Assembly: GCA_001275005.1 (NCBI GenBank)
Contig: JWZX01000427.1
Location: 1 to 19,091 of the forward strand
DNA from: Chrysochromulina tobinii
Lineage: Eukaryota > Haptophyta > Prymnesiales > Chrysochromulinaceae
Reading direction: 5' to 3'
Length of the DNA stretch: 19,091 bases
Positions 1 to 7,035 of this stretch are shown here, in pieces; position 1 is the stretch's first letter; each line of letters opens with the position of its first letter. A model generated the notes under the pieces. The model did not search any database and was not told the origin of the DNA. It worked only from the letters and a program-made list of their open reading frames with translations. The position numbers were made by a program, and so were the translations under genes.

Positions 1-885
1 GAGACCGTGCGCCCGCTCGCGAGCCGCATCGAGCTCGTCATGAGCTTGGTGCAGCCGTGCCTCCAAGTCGTGCTGCACGGAGGCCGCCGTGCTCTTATGC
101 ATCTCGTGCCGGCCGGACAGGCGAACAAGCTCCGAGCGCGTGTCCTCGAGCTCGGCGCGGCTGCGCGCGGCCGCCGCACGCTCGGTCGCGGCCGCATTCC
201 TCTGCACCTCGAGCTGCGCCTCGAGCTCGTGCAGCTGAGCACGCAACTGCTCCTCGGTCGCTGTCAGCGACGCGATCGTCTGGGGTGCTATGGGCATTGG
301 CTGTGGCGGCAGCGGCGTCGAGCCAGGCGGTTGCAACCGAGTGCCAGTCGCGGAGGCGCCGAGCGCTGCCGCGGCGGTCGATGCGGTGGAGGTGCTGCCA
401 CTCCTGCCGCGCTGCTGCTGCGGCGGCGCTGGCGGTGGCTCATCCCCAGCCGGCACTGGTTGGGGCTCCTGGCCGCGCGAGCCACCGGTGGCGCTCCCGA
501 CGCGGCTGCTGCTCCCGTTGCCGCTCTTCGGAATGCTCGGCAAGACTGCGCCGCCCAAGCTGCCGGCATCCACCACAGGTGCTCCAGTAGCCTCGATCAG
601 CCGAGGCCGAGGTACGCGCAGCTCGGCAGCCTCGCGCTGGCTCGACTCGAGCTGCGTCTTCGCGCGCTCGAGGTCCTGCCGAAGCTGGAGGATCTGCATC
701 GCCTGCGCGCGCTCCTTCTTGTGCAGAGCAGCCATGCTCGCCTCGGCCCACTTAGAGCCACGAGCGATGGCGACCTGCCCAAAGGTGTGCGAGTTCAACT
801 CTGCCGCGGGCCGCACGTTCTCGCGTGGCGAGTCGACACGTGGCGAGTCGAGCGACTGCGGCTCGAGGGAGAGGGCGGCCGGCAT
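1..885 (-). CDS. Coiled-coil protein, partial (3' end beyond the left edge)
   Basis: The minus strand is open without a stop from position 930 to position 1. The first in-frame ATG is at 885, with a purine at -3, which gives at least 295 residues; the C-terminus lies outside the window. Residues about 46-92 form a Gln/Glu/Arg-rich coiled coil (for example KKERAQAMQILQLRQDLERA). Residues about 93-200 are a Gly/Ser/Pro/Ala-rich linker. From residue about 204 to the edge a second heptad-rich helix begins (for example TEEQLRAQLHELEAQLEV). No enzyme motif is visible, so a structural or scaffold role is only an inference. The gene diverges from the Sm-protein gene across a 165-bp spacer. The plus strand also holds a 320-codon open frame over the same bases, but it is Arg/Leu-rich and looks like the antisense shadow of the coiled coil. 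The family is not recognised. Confidence 0.7.
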   Translation of the reverse strand, partial: MPAALSLEPQSLDSPRVDSPRENVRPAAELNSHTFGQVAIARGSKWAEASMAALHKKERAQAMQILQLRQDLERAKTQLESSQREAAELRVPRPRLIEATGAPVVDAGSLGGAVLPSIPKSGNGSSSRVGSATGGSRGQEPQPVPAGDEPPPAPPQQQRGRSGSTSTASTAAAALGASATGTRLQPPGSTPLPPQPMPIAPQTIASLTATEEQLRAQLHELEAQLEVQRNAAATERAAAARSRAELEDTRSELVRLSGRHEMHKSTAASVQHDLEARLHQAHDELDAARERAHGL

Positions 886-1050
886 CCCACCTTTAAGCCC
901 AACGTCCCGCACGTCAGGGCGTGGCGCAAGTTTATCGATCTAGAACCCACGAAAAAAGGTCACCTCTAATGAATTGATGGTCGGCACTGTGACCGATCAC
1001 GTTGTGAGTTTTCTTGTGCACTTCGCGCCCTGGAGAGTCCCTGGAGGAGA
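886..1050. promoter_or_regulatory. Divergent intergenic promoter region (coiled-coil gene / LSM10-like gene)
   Basis: This 165-bp spacer separates two start codons pointing away from each other, so it must hold both 5' leaders and probably a shared promoter. There is no clear TATA box. An inverted pair GGTCAC (959-964) and GTGACC (989-994) and an E2F-like TTCGCGCC just upstream of the LSM10-like start are visible. Neither can be proven functional from sequence alone. Confidence 0.4.
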
Positions 1051-1684
1051 ATGAACTTTTACGCCTCTGGTTCTGCGCCAACCGCTTCGGCGAGGCCGGC
1101 CGCAGCTCCAGCACCGTCCAGCGCTGCAGCCTCGGGTGCCTCATCCTCATCGTTTCACAGCCGACAGCAGCAGGAAGATGCTGCACTGCTCACGCTCAAC
1201 ACGCTGCTGCACGCGATGGTCGGCAAAACACTCGCGATCGATTGCAAGGACGACCGCACTGTCCGCGGCTGCCTCAAGAAGGCAGACAACTACATGAAGT
1301 GCGTCGCCGTTGCCCAGACAGCCCCCTCGCCGAATCAGGCGTCCACCCATATATCCTCAACCCACATCCTCGACCCACGCCTCATGCGGTGCTGGCGTGC
1401 TCGTGCGCAGCCTCCTTCTCACCGACGCCGAGGAGAGCATGCCTGGTGCCGCTGACCAGGTGACTCGCCACGCGACGCTGCGCATAAGCAATTCGTCAAT
1501 CCGATGCGTACATCTGCCCGCCGAGACCGACGCGCCAGAGCTCATGATCTCGCGGCTTCGCGCCATTGATCGCGGCCGGCATCGCTTCCGCAAGCGCGTC
1601 AAGCTGCAGCCCAAGGCACGGCCAGAGCGGCACGCACCAATCGTGAGCGCCATCGTTACCGAAGCTGACGCGTATGGCACGTGA
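1051..1684 (+). CDS. LSM10: LSM10-like Sm-fold protein, two exons
   Basis: Exons are 1051-1298 and 1411-1684, giving 173 residues. Splicing joins the phase-2 end of exon 1 so that the Sm1 motif reads DNYMNLLLTDAEE, matching the Sm consensus YMNLxLxD; the unspliced frame breaks it. Residues 1-48 are an Ala/Ser-rich extension. Sm1 starts around VGKTLAIDCKDD. Sm2 reads LRISNSSIRCVHLPAE, which resembles the LSM10 Sm2 (VRYVHIPDD) more than the usual IRGxxI form. The C-terminal tail is basic. In animals LSM10 replaces SmD1 in the U7 snRNP that cleaves histone pre-mRNA. Sm-family membership is secure; the LSM10 assignment over a divergent SmD1 is inference from the VHLP motif and the lost RG pair. 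A GTGAGT sequence overlaps the stop codon. RMC1 follows about 200 bp downstream on the same strand. Confidence 0.75.
1299..1410 (+). other. Intron 1 of the LSM10-like gene
   Basis: The 112-bp intron begins GTGCGTCGCC and ends GTGCGCAG. It is phase 2. Removing it turns a Lys codon at the boundary into Asn, restores the Sm1 YMN motif and joins two different reading frames. That makes it the best-supported splice in this gene. Confidence 0.85.
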
Positions 1685-1883
1685 GTTGCTTTTTTGAGCC
1701 TTGGGTTGACTTGGGTTGTCATGACCCATGATCGATGATGAGTTGCGCGCCCCCTTCGACCTTTGTTGAAGTACTGTTGGAGCTTGGAGGTATGTTCGGC
1801 GAGGCGGCGGGAGAAGAGTTCACCGACGTCACGCTGAGCACATCCTCTGTGAACAAAAAACAACTGTGAAACGGCTACCCCCC
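1685..1883 (+). promoter_or_regulatory. LSM10-like / RMC1 intergenic spacer and RMC1 5' leader
   Basis: This 199-bp stretch separates two same-strand genes. It holds a 10-bp near-tandem repeat CTTGGGTTG(A/T) at 1700-1719, a pyrimidine-rich patch around 1751-1765, and a possible upstream ORF (1792-1869). No TATA box or clear polyadenylation signal is visible, so where the first transcript ends and the second begins cannot be said. Confidence 0.35.
1792..1869 (+). other. Possible upstream ORF in the RMC1 leader
   Basis: An ATG at 1792 opens 25 codons (MFGEAAGEEFTDV...) and stops at 1867-1869, 14 bp before the RMC1 ATG and in a different frame. It would lie in the RMC1 5' leader and could dampen translation if transcription starts upstream of it. 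The coding potential is unproven. Confidence 0.25.
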
Positions 1884-4800
1884 ATGAGCGTGAGCGGCGC
1901 TTCCGCAAAGGCGGCGCACGTGGTGCTCCGACCGGTGCTCCACTTTGACGAGGAGGACTCCCAGGTGCGCTTCGACGAGTGCGCGCGCCGTCTCATCCTG
2001 ATCAAGCACCGCCAGTTTGCGGCCTTCTCCACCGTGCCAACGCTGCCGCCGATTGTGGTCGACTCCAATGGCAAGGTGGAGAACGTGCGCTTTTCGCTCA
2101 ACCATCGCTTCGCGGCGCTGCAGCGCTCGGACACCGTCATCGACTTTGTCGACCTGCAGACCAATGCGTCGTTCACGCACGCCGTCAAAGGTGGCGGTTC
2201 ACGTGGCCGTTGGCGCATCCTGTCCTACCATTGGACGGGCACCCCCGTCGCCGACTTCTTCGTCGTGACCACCGCGGGCGTCGAGTTTTACCTCGTGCTG
2301 CCCGAAAAGGGCTGCCTCAAGCTCGTCAAAGCACTCGCGCTCGCCGTCGCATGGGCCGTCTACTCGCACGCGACGCGCCTGCTGCTGCTCGCAACAGGCG
2401 CGCAGGACAATGTGCTGCACGGCGTCCAGATACAGCCGAGCGCGCTGGTGCGGCTTCCCAAGTTTGAGGTGCAGCTGGCGCCGCCCGCCGAGTTGCCGTC
2501 CTCGGCACAATCCCTGGGCCAGCCCAAGCTGCGCCGCTCATTGCTTCCGAACGACATCTTCGTCGCACGCCTGTACGAGTCGATCTATTGCATCCAAGTG
2601 GAGGCTGAGCGGCAACAGCTGCTCCTCTACCAGCTCTTCCGCGACTTTGTGGTGCGCAAATTCGCGCTCGCCATCTACTCGAGCCGCGCCGTGATGAGCG
2701 TCTCGGACAACCTGCTTGTCGTCCACGCCCTCGACTCCAAGGTGAGCGCCGCACGAGAGAGAGAGACAGCGAGCCACTCTGTAGGGCCCTATCGCTATGC
2801 GCTCTCGCCCCTTGCCCCCCTCGCCCTCAACCCCCCTCCGCCCCTCCACACCGCCTCGCCACTTGCCCCCCCCCCCACTCGCCCCCGTCCACGCCCGTCG
2901 CAGGTATGCCTCATCTTCGACCTGCGGATCAACCAGCAGTACCCGATCACGGCGCCGCTGCCGCTCGGCACGGTGGCTTCTGATCAGTTCTCGCCCCTCT
3001 ACTCACCCCATTGGACTTTCGTGGCTCCGGACTTGGTGGTCGACCCTCAGGCGGGGCGCGTCGGCCAGCTGCGCATCGACCTGCACACCATCGTACGCTC
3101 GTCGATCGACAAGGCATGCCTGCTCCAGTTCCTGCTCGCGCGCACGCACTGCGCCGACGTGATCCTCGACGTCTTCAGCAAGTCGATTGCTGAGCAAGAG
3201 GAGCTACCCACGCTCGCACGCATGTTCGACCTCGTGCACGCCGCGTACGCGCGCCAGCTGCTCATCAGGCATGCCGTCGTGAGCGCCCCGGCGCTCGGAA
3301 GCGCCTCGCCTGCTTCCAAAGGTGCCGACCGCCCGAGCACCACCAACAGCGTGGGGAGCAGCGCGAGCATGGGTGGCACGAGCTTCAGCTCGTCGGTTGC
3401 ACAGCTCTCCTCGCCGGCACAGCAGCAGCCCTCGTCGCCGTCGACGCCCTCCGCGTCGGCCGCCGACGCCACGAGCCCGACCGCGACGATCACAGACTGG
3501 GTGGCCGCGACGAGCCTCTCGGACAGTATGGACGGTGATCGCGCCCAGGCCACCGGCGCCGCTGCCGCCGCCGGCAGCAGCGCCGCCGGGGGAGGCTCCG
3601 ACGCCAGTGCAGTCGCTGGCAGCGGCGCCGGTGCCAACGGCTCGGCTGCAGCCGCCTCCGTGGCCTCGGCCTTCGGCGCCACGCTCCGTGTCCCCCCTGG
3701 TGCGCCCGCCTCTTTCGCTCCCCTGGCGCCGCCGTTTGACAACCAGCCGCCCTTGTACCCGAATGCCGCCACGCCCGACCCACTCGCCCCGACGCTACCC
3801 GAGGGTCCACCCGACTCGACCGCCTTCTTCGAGCGTGTGTTCACGCCGATGGTGAAGGGGCAGAGCACGCCGCCCAACGCTCGCTGCCCGCGCCGCCAAT
3901 ATGCGATTGCAGTGCTCACCGAGTTCCTACTCTCGCAGCAGCAGCACTCTCTGCCCACGAACGCGGGCATCGGCACGCTCGCACTCATGCTGCTCGGCGA
4001 GCAGGGCTCCTTCTACCAGATGCACCAGCTCGTCCAGTTCATGCTCGTGCCAGATTCGATCGAGCTCGCGATGCGCCTGCTTTCCTTCGAGCCCAAGTAC
4101 CCGCCGGCGGCCGAGCTCGCCATCGACATGCTACAGCGGCTCGGGCCGGGCGCCGTCGAGACGCTCATGGAGTGCCTGATGCGCCGCGGCTTGCTCCTCG
4201 CTGCGTGCCGGCTGCTGCGCTCGCAACGGATGGTGCTCTACCCGGCGCGCAGGCTGCTGCAGGCCGCTTTCGAGTCGGGTGATGCCACGCTCTTCGCAGC
4301 CGTGTACACGCACTTCGAGCAGCGGAACGAGGTGTGGCGTGGCTCCAAGGCCTTCCAAGTGCTCTGCGCTGCATGCAGGTGCTCACCACGACGCCCTCTC
4401 CTCTCCCCACAGGTGTGGCGTGGCTCCAAGGCCTTCGCGCCCGAGGAGGGATGCGCCGAGTACGTGGCCAAGTTTGAGGAGATGTTCGGGCCGCCGGCGA
4501 CGATTGCGTATGGCCCCTTGCGCATGGATCGCGAGAGCGCACGGACGCAGCCGCTGCAGTCGCAATCGTTGCTGCCGTCGATCGCCGGCCCAACTGCCTC
4601 CGAGGATGGCGAGGTGGCGGGTGTCACGACCGGCGATGTGACGAACCCCGGCACCGTAACCGACGGCGATGTGACGAACCCCGGCACCGTAACCGACGGT
4701 GCCGACGCTGACCGAGAGGAGTCCAACGGGCAGCTCGCCGAGGGCGGGTGGGGCCTCACAGAGCCCAACCCATCGGACAGCCTTGACGACGACGCGATGG

Positions 4801-4907
4801 CCTCGTCGCCTGACACCGCATGGAGCATGCCCACCGCAGCTGACCTCGCCTCGGCCAGCATTGCGCCCTCGTCGCCCCCCGCCGCTCCCCCCTCCGAAGC
4901 GGCTTAG
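1884..4907 (+). CDS. RMC1: RMC1/Mic1-like regulator of the Mon1-Ccz1 Rab7 GEF, three exons
   Basis: Proposed exons are 1884-2741, 2904-4331 and 4413-4907, giving 926 residues. Residues 1 to about 400 resemble the N-terminal beta-propeller of RMC1 (VRFDECARRLILIKHRQF, later VCLIFDLRINQQYP across the first splice). Residues about 613-790 form the conserved Mic1 helical domain, including RRQYAIAVLTEFLL, QMHQLVQFMLV, FEQRNEVWRGSKAF and YVAKFEEMFG, close to the end of the animal protein. RMC1 is known as a subunit of the Mon1-Ccz1 complex that activates Rab7 on late endosomes and lysosomes. The protein is longer than the roughly 650-residue animal form because of a Ser/Ala/Gly/Pro insertion (about 411-600) and a low-complexity tail (about 790-926). 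The open frame could be read from GTG 1866, but ATG 1884 is the credible start. Both introns are multiples of three without stops, so the unspliced frame also stays open. Confidence 0.85.
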   Translation: MSVSGASAKAAHVVLRPVLHFDEEDSQVRFDECARRLILIKHRQFAAFSTVPTLPPIVVDSNGKVENVRFSLNHRFAALQRSDTVIDFVDLQTNASFTHAVKGGGSRGRWRILSYHWTGTPVADFFVVTTAGVEFYLVLPEKGCLKLVKALALAVAWAVYSHATRLLLLATGAQDNVLHGVQIQPSALVRLPKFEVQLAPPAELPSSAQSLGQPKLRRSLLPNDIFVARLYESIYCIQVEAERQQLLLYQLFRDFVVRKFALAIYSSRAVMSVSDNLLVVHALDSKVSAARERETASHSVGPYRYALSPLAPLALNPPPPLHTASPLAPPPTRPRPRPSQVCLIFDLRINQQYPITAPLPLGTVASDQFSPLYSPHWTFVAPDLVVDPQAGRVGQLRIDLHTIVRSSIDKACLLQFLLARTHCADVILDVFSKSIAEQEELPTLARMFDLVHAAYARQLLIRHAVVSAPALGSASPASKGADRPSTTNSVGSSASMGGTSFSSSVAQLSSPAQQQPSSPSTPSASAADATSPTATITDWVAATSLSDSMDGDRAQATGAAAAAGSSAAGGGSDASAVAGSGAGANGSAAAASVASAFGATLRVPPGAPASFAPLAPPFDNQPPLYPNAATPDPLAPTLPEGPPDSTAFFERVFTPMVKGQSTPPNARCPRRQYAIAVLTEFLLSQQQHSLPTNAGIGTLALMLLGEQGSFYQMHQLVQFMLVPDSIELAMRLLSFEPKYPPAAELAIDMLQRLGPGAVETLMECLMRRGLLLAACRLLRSQRMVLYPARRLLQAAFESGDATLFAAVYTHFEQRNEVWRGSKAFQVLCAACRCSPRRPLLSPQVWRGSKAFAPEEGCAEYVAKFEEMFGPPATIAYGPLRMDRESARTQPLQSQSLLPSIAGPTASEDGEVAGVTTGDVTNPGTVTDGDVTNPGTVTDGADADREESNGQLAEGGWGLTEPNPSDSLDDDAMASSPDTAWSMPTAADLASASIAPSSPPAAPPSEAA
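2742..2903 (+). other. Intron 1 of RMC1
   Basis: The 162-bp phase-0 intron starts GTGAGCGCCGC, has a long C-rich tract (runs of C between about 2815 and 2895) and ends CGTCGCAG. It is 54 codons long with no stop, so it hides inside an open frame. Removing it joins LDSK to VCLIFDLR, which restores a continuous beta-strand of the propeller. Confidence 0.85.
4330..4436 (+). repeat. 26-bp direct repeat flanking the RMC1 intron 2 insert
   Basis: An identical 26-base word, beginning AGGTGTGGCG and ending AGGCCTTC, occurs at 4330-4355 and at 4411-4436. Copies are 81 bp apart, start to start. The 55 bases between them include a pyrimidine-rich tract and the acceptor. Each copy starts with AGGT, the shape of an exonic splice junction. 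Confidence 0.95.
4332..4412 (+). other. Intron 2 of RMC1, bounded by an exonic direct repeat
   Basis: The 81-bp phase-0 intron starts GTGTGGCG and ends CTCTCCCCACAG. Its first 24 bases repeat the first 24 bases of the downstream exon. Splicing leaves one copy of VWRGSKAF, as expected from RMC1 homologues that have one FEQRNxxxRG segment. If unspliced, the protein would carry the segment twice, separated by 19 residues. Confidence 0.7.
4632..4697 (+). repeat. 33-bp tandem repeat, two copies, in the RMC1 tail
   Basis: A 33-bp unit (GGCGATGTGACG... to ...GTAACCGAC) is present twice without mismatch at 4632-4664 and 4665-4697. It encodes GDVTNPGTVTD twice in the low-complexity C-terminal tail. 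Perfect identity suggests a recent, probably polymorphic expansion. Confidence 0.95.
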
Positions 4908-5783
4908 CTGGTGACGAAGCTTGTTGCGAGCCGAATGCTTTTCCAGCGTCTCCAGTCTCCCCGTCACCCACCATCATCCTCGAGTTGCGAGGTTCGATTA
5001 GAGCGGTGCGCGGTGTGAGAGGTCAGACATGCTGGGTCCTCTTTCGTCGCGGGGGGAGTCGGGTGAGCACCGGACGACGAGCTGTGCCCGCGGCTTACGG
5101 CAGAGCACCGGAAAAAGGGCCGGGGTGAACATTCTTCTGAACGAGCGGGAGCGCTGCGCGGTCCGGTGTGCGTTCGGCCGTGCACGAGCGACGAGGGTGC
5201 TGCGTGTATCGTGTATTATGTGAGCTTCGTCCTTCGTGCCCGGTCCGTCCCCCGGGACCGTCCTTCACGTTTATTAATTACGGTTGTCAGTTCGTCACAT
5301 ATGGATATTAACCGACAGTCGAGTGTCACCAAGTATGTACGGTAGTGTAGTTAATACATAAGCGTCTCTACAAGTGTAAAAACAGTAACGCGTCCGGTTC
5401 GGTCGGAAGGTCACTGATGTTGAAGCTCGCGGCCGGGTCGCGGTCGGCTGACGTCTGAACTGACGACCGCGCCTACGGTAGGGACCTAACAGGTAACACG
5501 CGGCCGGGCTTGACGTGCCTTGAGCGGCCGGGCTGGACTCGCGCAGCCGCCCGCGGCCCGCCCCAGGCATCGCCGGCGGCGCGGCGCAAGCGCCAAGCCG
5601 CAACGAGAACCGCAACAAGGCCAAATTATGCGCACTCAGGCATGAAACAAGTGGACGAGAGGCGCACCCGCGGCCCAAGTCGCGCCATCGCTATGCGCTC
5701 GCCATGCTCTGGCCTTCGTTCACCGGAAAATCTGCCACTCGCGCCTTGCGTCATTCACCTCTTCGGACTAGCTCAGGGTGTTC
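4908..5783. other. Convergent gene-free stretch between RMC1 and the ankyrin gene
   Basis: This 876-bp region lies between two stop codons on opposite strands and must hold both 3' UTRs. I see no convincing coding frame. About 5264-5390 is markedly AT-richer than the surroundings (TTTATTAATTACGG, GGATATTAACC, TTAATACATAAG). A 6-bp inverted repeat CGGTCC/GGACCG sits at about 5240-5260. CAGTTCGT at 5288-5295 recurs in the other convergent gap. The 5500-5540 part repeats GCGGCCGGGCT twice. No tRNA or mobile element is recognised. Confidence 0.6.
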
Positions 5784-6857
5784 TCAGGAGATGTCTTTTG
5801 GTGAGGGCACGACGTAGCCACGGCTGCCATCCTTGGGCCTCCAGATCCGGGTCTTCGCAGCGAGCCCCTGCAGGCTCTCAACCGCACTCAGCCCCTCCTC
5901 CTCGGCCTCGAGCTGCAGGTGGCTCAGCCCCGTCGGCAGCCCGAGCACTGCGGCTTCGGATTTACGAGCAGCCTCGCGCATCTGCTCGTGCTTCACAGCT
6001 CTCTCAGCCGACGCCGTCGCGCACCGCTTGCGCTCGATGGTCACCTCCGCATTCTGCTGCAGGATGCGCGCCATCAGGTCGTCATCCTCCCCGTCCGCAT
6101 CGGGTGGCGGCTGCTCGAGCTCAATGCTCGGCTCCGTCAGCTTGAACTGCATCGGCGCCGCCAGCGTCGGCACCGCCTGAGCCTCCGCCTGCGCAGCTGC
6201 GGCCGCGCCCACCGACGGGCCCGCCAGTTCGCGAAATCGCTCGTTCGCCTCGGCAAACCCCAGCCCGCCCGGCGCGTACGCGCGCTCCGCCGCACGCGCT
6301 TGCCACTCCCGGAGGACCACCACGACCCACGCCGCCAATCGCCAACGTCGGCGTGCCCTGGCGCACCGCCACGCCTCGGCGGCGGCGTCGATCATCTCGA
6401 TACATTGGCGCACGCAACGCTCCCACGTGGGGTCGTTGGGCCGCTGCCGACCCATCTCGCGAGCGTAATCGGATGCGCTGCGCCCCAGCTCGTCCAGCAG
6501 GAGCGGGTTGGCACCACGGCCAAGCAGCAGCTTCACGAGGCCGACGTCGGCGACGGAGGCGGCAAGCATGAGGGGCACGCGGCCATCCGTGGCGGGCTGG
6601 TCAAGCGCAGCGCCAAGCTCGAGCAGCGTCTCGAGCGCGCCTCCATGCGTCTCAGCTGCCGCTACGCAGAGCAATGGCATGGGCGTCGCTGCCGTCGGCG
6701 TTGGATACTGCGTCACATGCAAGTAGAGGGCGCCGAGGCGCGACGGCTCTGCCGTGAGTGCCTTGCGGATCTCACCGATGCGCCCGTTCTGGACGGCGCC
6801 CAACAGTGCTTGGGAGAGCGAGTCCCGTGGCGCCTCCTCGGTGAAAGCACCCGCCAT
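5784..6857 (-). CDS. Ankyrin-repeat protein
   Basis: This is a 357-residue protein with start ATG at 6857 in a strong context (ACAATGG) and a TGA stop at 5784-5786. Residues about 14-40 read like a capping ankyrin helix pair (LLGAVQNGRIGEIRKAL). Residues about 59-91 and 92-131 are two clearer ankyrin repeats (LLCVAAAETHGGALETLLEL; VPLMLAASVADVGLVKLLLG followed by RGANPLL). After residue 140 comes a basic, Trp/Arg/Ala-rich helix (160-195), then an acidic linker with EDDDLMARILQQ, a charged helix, and a C-terminus ending VVPSPKDIS. Ankyrin repeats bind protein partners, and no catalytic domain is visible, so the role is unknown. It diverges from the orphan membrane-protein gene across 178 bp. 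A 446-codon plus-strand frame overlapping it is an antisense shadow. Confidence 0.8.
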   Translation of the reverse strand: MAGAFTEEAPRDSLSQALLGAVQNGRIGEIRKALTAEPSRLGALYLHVTQYPTPTAATPMPLLCVAAAETHGGALETLLELGAALDQPATDGRVPLMLAASVADVGLVKLLLGRGANPLLLDELGRSASDYAREMGRQRPNDPTWERCVRQCIEMIDAAAEAWRCARARRRWRLAAWVVVVLREWQARAAERAYAPGGLGFAEANERFRELAGPSVGAAAAAQAEAQAVPTLAAPMQFKLTEPSIELEQPPPDADGEDDDLMARILQQNAEVTIERKRCATASAERAVKHEQMREAARKSEAAVLGLPTGLSHLQLEAEEEGLSAVESLQGLAAKTRIWRPKDGSRGYVVPSPKDIS

Positions 6858-7035
6858 TGTGCCGTTGAAAAGTCCTCCAACTTATGTTCACTCCAAACTT
6901 ATGTGCCGAGCCCGCGAGCGGGCGTCCGGGTGTTCTCGTGCACGCTCGGGCACAATGTGAGCGCCGCCACGGCATCAATCACACAAACTCATCTCACATC
7001 CCGCGAAATTCGAATTCTCCAGTTTTGCCTCACAC
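6858..7035. promoter_or_regulatory. Divergent intergenic promoter region (ankyrin gene / orphan membrane protein)
   Basis: This 178-bp spacer separates two divergent start codons. It contains a direct repeat CTCCAACTTATGT (6875-6887) and CTCCAAACTTATGT (6891-6904), 16 bp apart, a perfect palindrome GCCCGC-GA-GCGGGC (6910-6923), and a CCCGCGAAAT element near 7010. No TATA box is evident. Shared control of both genes is plausible but unproven. Confidence 0.45.
6875..6904. repeat. Paired 13/14-bp direct repeat in the divergent promoter
   Basis: CTCCAACTTATGT at 6875-6887 recurs as CTCCAAACTTATGT at 6891-6904, with one extra A. The pair lies 18 bp or more from the ankyrin start codon, which fits a pair of factor-binding sites or leader sequence. 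Confidence 0.8.

Noticed and set aside
7-969. 320-codon plus-strand frame at the left edge
   Set aside because: It is the antisense of an open minus-strand frame with clear coiled-coil character. The plus-strand product is an Arg/Leu-rich sequence typical of shadows in GC-rich genes.
1866-1883. GTG start for RMC1 at 1866
   Set aside because: A GTG start is unlikely in a eukaryotic nuclear gene, and ATG 1884 lies six codons downstream in the same frame.
3047-3988. 313-codon minus-strand frame
   Set aside because: It is antisense to the conserved RMC1 coding sequence, whose own reading frame matches family motifs.
2789-5702. Shared word ATCGCTATGCGCTC in RMC1 intron 1 and the first convergent gap
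   Set aside because: A 14-base match is about what chance allows within a window of this size, so no relation is claimed.
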